From: Kitasatospora viridis
Lineage (GTDB): Bacteria > Actinomycetota > Actinomycetes > Streptomycetales > Streptomycetaceae
NCBI RefSeq assembly: GCF_007829815.1
Contig: NZ_VIWT01000001.1
Location: 496,001-560,000 of the forward strand
DNA length: 64,000 bases
Reading direction: 5' to 3'
The translations under genes were made by a program, and so were the position numbers. Within the stretch, counting starts at the first letter, position 1, and each line of letters begins with the position of its first letter. A model generated the notes under the pieces. The model saw nothing but the letters and a program-made list of their open reading frames with translations. It was not told the DNA's origin and ran no database searches. Positions 60,791-64,000 of this stretch are shown piece by piece.

Positions 60791-61930
60791 TCAAACCCCG
60801 TCCGCCGACGAGCCGTTGCCGGCCGGCGGCTGGTCGACCAGACCCAAGGTCCGGCGGAGCGCGATCTCGGACGCGGTGCCGTCATGGCCGGCGAGTCGGG
60901 CGTAGAGGTCGGCGACCGGGGTGGTGGGATCGGCGGCAGCGGCCTGCCAGAGCGGCACGTCCTGGGTCAATTCCTGGTCGAAGGCGGTGATTTGCGGCTG
61001 GATACCGGCGGAGAACCTGCCGCTGAAGGAGATGAGCAGCATCGGAAGGTCACGGGCGGTCCGCGCGATCCTGGCCCGGTCGGCGGGGGCGGTCCGGTCC
61101 AGGTCGAGGTCGTCGATGCCCGAGACGAACTGGAACTGGTCCGGCGTCAGGGTGACGCCGTCGGCGCGCAGCGGGCGCGGCACCGGGTCCGGAGCGGTGT
61201 CGGTGAGGAAGCAGACGCCGATGTGGCCGCCCTGGTCCCAGTCGAGCTGGTCGGCCGGGGCGAGGTGGTACTCGCGCAGCGTGGCCGGCCGGGCCCAGGG
61301 GTCGAGGATGTAGGTGTCCTCGGTGTTCCCGCAGTCCTGGTCGGTCTCCCGCCGGGCGGCGACGGCTCCGGGGAAGGCGGGGTCGGTGAGGTTGACGGTG
61401 CCGGACACCTCGCCGTAGTGCGGGGAGGTGCACGGCACCGTGGTGACCATCTGCTGGATCGGGCTGGGCGCCTGCTGGAAGCAGGCGCCGACCCGCAGCT
61501 TGAAGACCGAGGTCTCCGGCTGCGCGTGGCGGACCACCTCGACGGCCAGCAGGGCGGTCAGCAGCGCGCCGATCAGGCCGAGCACCAACCCGGCGACGGC
61601 CAGCCCGCGGCCGGCCTGCCGCCGCCTGCGCAGCTGCACCAGGGCGCCGATGCCGAAGCCGATCGCGGCCGGCCAGCAGCAGCAGATGACGCCGGTGACC
61701 AGCGAGGTGATCGCCAGGCCGTTGGTCCCGGGCCGCACGTCGGACACCCCGCCGTACCCGGGATAGCCCGGGTAGTTGGGGTAGCCGGGGTGGGCGGGGT
61801 AGCCGGGGTGGGCGGGGTAGCCGGGGTGGGCGGGGTAGCCGGGCTGCCCCGGCGGCGCGGAGCGGCGCGGCTGCGCCGCCGGCTCGTCCGCCGGAGCCGC
61901 CCAGACGTCGTCAGGCCCGTCAGTCGTCAT
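60791..61930 (-). CDS. DUF4190-type membrane protein
   Basis: 379 residues. Pro/Tyr/Gly-rich N-terminal repeats (PGYPAH), two membrane helices of the DUF4190 type (LAITSLVTGVICCCWPAAI and GLAVAGLVLGLIGALLTALL), then an extracytoplasmic domain with several Cys (VGACFQQAPS, VPCTSPHYGEV, QDCGNTEDTY, GVCFLT) similar to septum-formation-related proteins of actinobacteria. ATG 61930 with GGGGGACGGTA upstream. Confidence 0.8.
   Translation of the reverse strand: MTTDGPDDVWAAPADEPAAQPRRSAPPGQPGYPAHPGYPAHPGYPAHPGYPNYPGYPGYGGVSDVRPGTNGLAITSLVTGVICCCWPAAIGFGIGALVQLRRRRQAGRGLAVAGLVLGLIGALLTALLAVEVVRHAQPETSVFKLRVGACFQQAPSPIQQMVTTVPCTSPHYGEVSGTVNLTDPAFPGAVAARRETDQDCGNTEDTYILDPWARPATLREYHLAPADQLDWDQGGHIGVCFLTDTAPDPVPRPLRADGVTLTPDQFQFVSGIDDLDLDRTAPADRARIARTARDLPMLLISFSGRFSAGIQPQITAFDQELTQDVPLWQAAAADPTTPVADLYARLAGHDGTASEIALRRTLGLVDQPPAGNGSSADGV
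61778..61843. repeat. 18-bp tandem repeat inside the DUF4190 gene
   Basis: GGGGTAGCCGGGGTGGGC repeats at 61778, 61796 and 61814, with a partial fourth copy at 61832. It encodes the GYPAHP repeats in the protein's N-terminus, and copy number probably varies between strains. Confidence 0.75.
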
Positions 61931-61986
61931 TACCGTCCCCCAACTCGTCCGCCCCAAGATCCACCGAATCGATCCGGGACTCTAAC

Positions 61987-62028
61987 GCACGGTGCCCGCA
62001 CCCCGGGGCGGGGGTGCGGGCACCGTGC
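61987..62028. terminator. Strong stem-loop after the conservon operon
   Basis: Perfect 18-bp inverted repeat (61987-62004 and 62011-62028) with a 6-base loop, 15 bases past the monooxygenase stop. Confidence 0.85.
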
Positions 62029-62043
62029 GGCGACCGGGTCGGC

Positions 62044-63273
62044 TCAGCCCAGCGAGGCCAGGTAGGCGGCGGCCTTCTCCGGCTCGAAGAACCAGTTCTC
62101 GAAGTCCGCCGGGTTGTCGAAGCCGTTGGCGAACCGGTGCGCCACCTGCGGGAGTTGGCCGGCGGCGCCGATCAGGTTGAGCACGTGCTCCGGCGGCGGG
62201 GCCAGCATCGCGTTGGTCCACTTGGTGACCGGCGCGGCGGCGGCCCAGTAGCGGTCGAAGGCACCCTGCATGAAGTCGCGGTCGAACGGCAGGTCGCCGT
62301 GCGCCAGGATCGCGTCCAGGTAGATCGCGGCGCACCGGGCCGCGTTGTTGGAACCCTGGCCGGTGATCGGGTCGTTGGCGACCACCACGTCGGCCACGCC
62401 CAGCACCAGCCCGCCGCTGGGGAGTTCGCCGATCGGGTTGCGCACCACCGGCGCGTACCGGCCGGCCAGGGTGGCGCCGCCGTCGGTCAGCTCGACGCCG
62501 CCGAGGGTGCGCTCGTACTCCCAGGGCGTGAAGGTCCGCATCAGCTCCAGGGTGAGCCGCAGGTGCTCGGCCGGGTCCTTGACGTCGCCGAAGGCGTCCA
62601 GCGGACCGCCGGGGATGCCCTCCCAGAAGATGATGTCGCAGGCACCGCTGCCGGTCAGCGCCGGGATCATGAACAGCTCGCCGACCCCGGGGACCAGGTT
62701 GCAGCGCACCGCCTTGAAGTCGTGCTCCGGGCGCGGGCCGAGGCCGTGCACGTAGCTGACGGCGAGCGCGCGCTGCGGGGCGCTGTACGGCGAGCGGGAG
62801 TCGTCCCGGCCGAACATCGAGACCAGCTCGCCCTTGCCGGCCGCGACCAGCACCAGGTCGTAGGTGCGGGAGAAGTAGTCCAGGTCGGAGACGGCGACGC
62901 CGTGCACCACGACCTTGCCGCCGCGCTGGGCGAAGGTCTCCAGCCAGCCGGACATCTTGATCCGCTGGTCCACCGACTGGGCGTAGCCGTCGAGTTGACC
63001 GACCCAGTCGATCACCCTCTGGGAGTCGGGCCCGGCCACCGAGACTCCCACGCCCTCGACCCTGGGGGCGGCCTCCTCCCAGAAGTTCAGGCCCAGTTCG
63101 CGCTCAAGGCCCAGCGAGGTGCTGAACATGCACTGGGTGGAGAGCACCCGGCCGTCCCGGACCTCGTCGGCGGTGCGGTTGGTCATCACCGTGACGTCGT
63201 AGCCGTTGGCCTGCAGGCCCAGCGCCAGCTGGAGCCCGGCCTGCCCGGCGCCGACGATCAGTATCTTGCGCAA
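62044..63273 (-). CDS. Styrene/indole monooxygenase-like flavoprotein (conservon accessory)
   Basis: 409-residue FAD-dependent monooxygenase resembling StyA. Dinucleotide fold LIVGAGQAGLQLALGLQANG at the N-terminus and a second FAD motif GVADVVVANDPITGQGSNNA. TTG 63273 is chosen because the FAD motif begins right there; AAGG lies about 9 bases upstream. It follows the GTPase gene of the second conservon, a position known for such genes in Streptomyces. A flavin reductase partner is not seen. Confidence 0.85.
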   Translation of the reverse strand: MRKILIVGAGQAGLQLALGLQANGYDVTVMTNRTADEVRDGRVLSTQCMFSTSLGLERELGLNFWEEAAPRVEGVGVSVAGPDSQRVIDWVGQLDGYAQSVDQRIKMSGWLETFAQRGGKVVVHGVAVSDLDYFSRTYDLVLVAAGKGELVSMFGRDDSRSPYSAPQRALAVSYVHGLGPRPEHDFKAVRCNLVPGVGELFMIPALTGSGACDIIFWEGIPGGPLDAFGDVKDPAEHLRLTLELMRTFTPWEYERTLGGVELTDGGATLAGRYAPVVRNPIGELPSGGLVLGVADVVVANDPITGQGSNNAARCAAIYLDAILAHGDLPFDRDFMQGAFDRYWAAAAPVTKWTNAMLAPPPEHVLNLIGAAGQLPQVAHRFANGFDNPADFENWFFEPEKAAAYLASLG

Positions 63274-63290
63274 AGCTCCCTGCCTTCTTG

Positions 63291-63327
63291 CGAGTCGTAG
63301 CGAGTCGTAGCTAGTCGTACCTAGTGG
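63291..63327. repeat. 10-bp tandem repeat CGAGTCGTAG
   Basis: Two exact copies (63291-63300 and 63301-63310) and two diverged ones to 63327, between the monooxygenase and GTPase genes. Confidence 0.65.
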
Positions 63328-63344
63328 GCGTGGAGGTCGGGCGC

Positions 63345-64000
63345 TCAGCGGGCCGCGACCGGCTCCTCGGCCAGTGCGTGCAGCACCAGTCGGGTGAGCA
63401 CTTCGACGGTGGAGGACCGCTGCCGGGCGTCGCAGAGCAGCACCGGCACCCGGTCCGGCACGGCGAGCGAGTCGCGCACCGCCTCGGCGGTGTAGACGGG
63501 CGCGCCGTCGAACTGGTTGACGGCGACCACGAACGGCAGCCCGCTGCCCTCGAAGTAGTCCAACGCCGGGAAGGAGTCGGCCAGTCGGCGGGTGTCGACG
63601 AGCACCACGGCGCCGACCGCGCCGCGCACCAGGTCGTCCCACATGAACCAGAACCGGCCCTGCCCGGGCGTGCCGAACAGGTAGAGCACCAGGTCGGACT
63701 CCAGGGTGATCCGGCCGAAGTCCATCGCCACGGTGGTGGAGGTCTTGCCGGGCACGGCGGCGGTGTCGTCCACCCCGACGCTGGCCTCGGTCATCACCGC
63801 CTCGGTGGTGAGCGGCGGGATCTCGGAGACCGAGCGCACGAAGGTGGTCTTGCCGACCCCGAAGCCGCCGGCCACCACGATCTTGGTGGAGGTGGCGCCG
63901 CCGGGGACCAGCGGCACCCCGGGCGGTGCGACGGGCGGCAGCGAACCGGCTGACGGACCGTCGCCCCGGTCGGCGAACGGGTCAGAGCTTGCGAAGTCCA
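63345..64000 (-). CDS. Conservon CvnD-like GTP-binding protein (start codon at window edge)
   Basis: GTPase paralogous to the one at the other end of the window. P-loop GGFGVGKTT, LFGTPGQGRF switch motif and VNQFDG base motif. A GTG at 63917 could start it, but the frame continues to the window edge as DFASSDPFADRGD, the usual CvnD N-terminus. The last bases read TGGACTTC on the minus strand, so the ATG most likely spans bases 63999-64001, one base outside. It overlaps the DUF742 stop. Confidence 0.88.
   Translation of the reverse strand, partial: DFASSDPFADRGDGPSAGSLPPVAPPGVPLVPGGATSTKIVVAGGFGVGKTTFVRSVSEIPPLTTEAVMTEASVGVDDTAAVPGKTSTTVAMDFGRITLESDLVLYLFGTPGQGRFWFMWDDLVRGAVGAVVLVDTRRLADSFPALDYFEGSGLPFVVAVNQFDGAPVYTAEAVRDSLAVPDRVPVLLCDARQRSSTVEVLTRLVLHALAEEPVAAR
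63982..64000 (-). CDS. DUF742 (CvnC-like) protein, last 5 codons
   Basis: Only the C-terminal end is in the window: GLRKL followed by TGA (63984-63982). GLR-L at the very end is typical of DUF742 proteins, which precede the GTPase in conservons. Confidence 0.6.

Noticed and set aside
61778..61843. Intergenic satellite
   Set aside because: The 18-bp repeats are in frame inside the DUF4190 gene and encode GYPAHP units.

Overview
This is a GC-rich actinobacterial chromosome segment, most likely from Streptomycetaceae (Streptomyces or Kitasatospora). Codons end almost always in G or C, GTG starts are common, and there are two 'conservon' GTPase loci, an ECF-type sigma factor, many TetR/MarR/LysR/XRE regulators and several P450s. 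I saw no tRNA, rRNA, insertion sequence, CRISPR array or phage structural gene. Most sequence is ordinary chromosomal coding sequence; the accessory parts are about 28.6-34.8 kb and 48.7-60.8 kb.

Layout. 0-3.2 kb: end of a conservon (CvnD-like GTPase) followed by two P450s, the first lacking the ExxR motif (CYP157-like) and the second canonical (CYP154-like). 3.2-9.3 kb: polysaccharide deacetylase with an MGDG-synthase-like glycosyltransferase, an OmpR-type two-component system, and a sigma factor fused through a membrane segment to a secreted-type CAP domain. 9.3-16.2 kb: S9 peptidase, small hypothetical proteins, DedA protein, class A penicillin-binding protein and an SCO5389-like protein. 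16.2-28.5 kb: an acidic repeat protein, an S53 protease, an SDR/TetR divergent pair, a serine hydrolase, a VOC protein, a probable second NAD-dependent DNA ligase and a Ser/Thr kinase. 28.9-34.8 kb: amidohydrolase, nucleotidyltransferase, membrane-anchored Mrr-like nuclease, remnant of a surface protein, AT-rich palindromes, and an MFS/NTF2 operon with its TetR regulator. 34.8-40.2 kb: LysR regulator divergent from a succinate dehydrogenase/fumarate reductase operon, then signal peptidase I. 40.2-46.3 kb: a tandemly duplicated DUF4129 gene, then MoxR ATPase, DUF58 and membrane proteins (a MoxR/DUF58/DUF4129 cluster). 46.3-48.65 kb: MarR-controlled ABC-2 exporter. 48.7-52.5 kb: hydrolase flanked by palindromes, an MDMPI-like protein, a GNAT acetyltransferase and a quinone-oxidoreductase-type dehydrogenase. 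52.5-55.9 kb: a small XRE regulator and an XRE-NACHT-repeat (bacterial NLR-like) protein sharing the same 12-bp operator-like palindrome. 55.9-60.7 kb: minus-strand candidate minimal RiPP gene cluster. 60.8-64 kb: DUF4190-type membrane protein, then a second conservon (DUF742 tail, GTPase, styrene-monooxygenase-like flavoprotein).

The two most interesting systems. (1) An 8-codon reading frame, MQYVWPTD, preceded by a strong ribosome-binding site and a plausible promoter. It lies upstream of a P450 with an atypical I-helix, an O/N-methyltransferase, a B12-type radical SAM RiPP methyltransferase and a DUF5825 protein, all on the same strand. The arrangement resembles the P450-crosslinked 'minimal' RiPPs (biarylitides), but with a Tyr-x-Trp motif, a three-residue tail and extra tailoring enzymes. 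(2) The XRE-NACHT protein with a stand-alone paralogue of its own DNA-binding domain, each behind an identical palindrome, which suggests a self-regulated defence module. Functions are inferred from sequence motifs and neighbourhood; no database search was possible.
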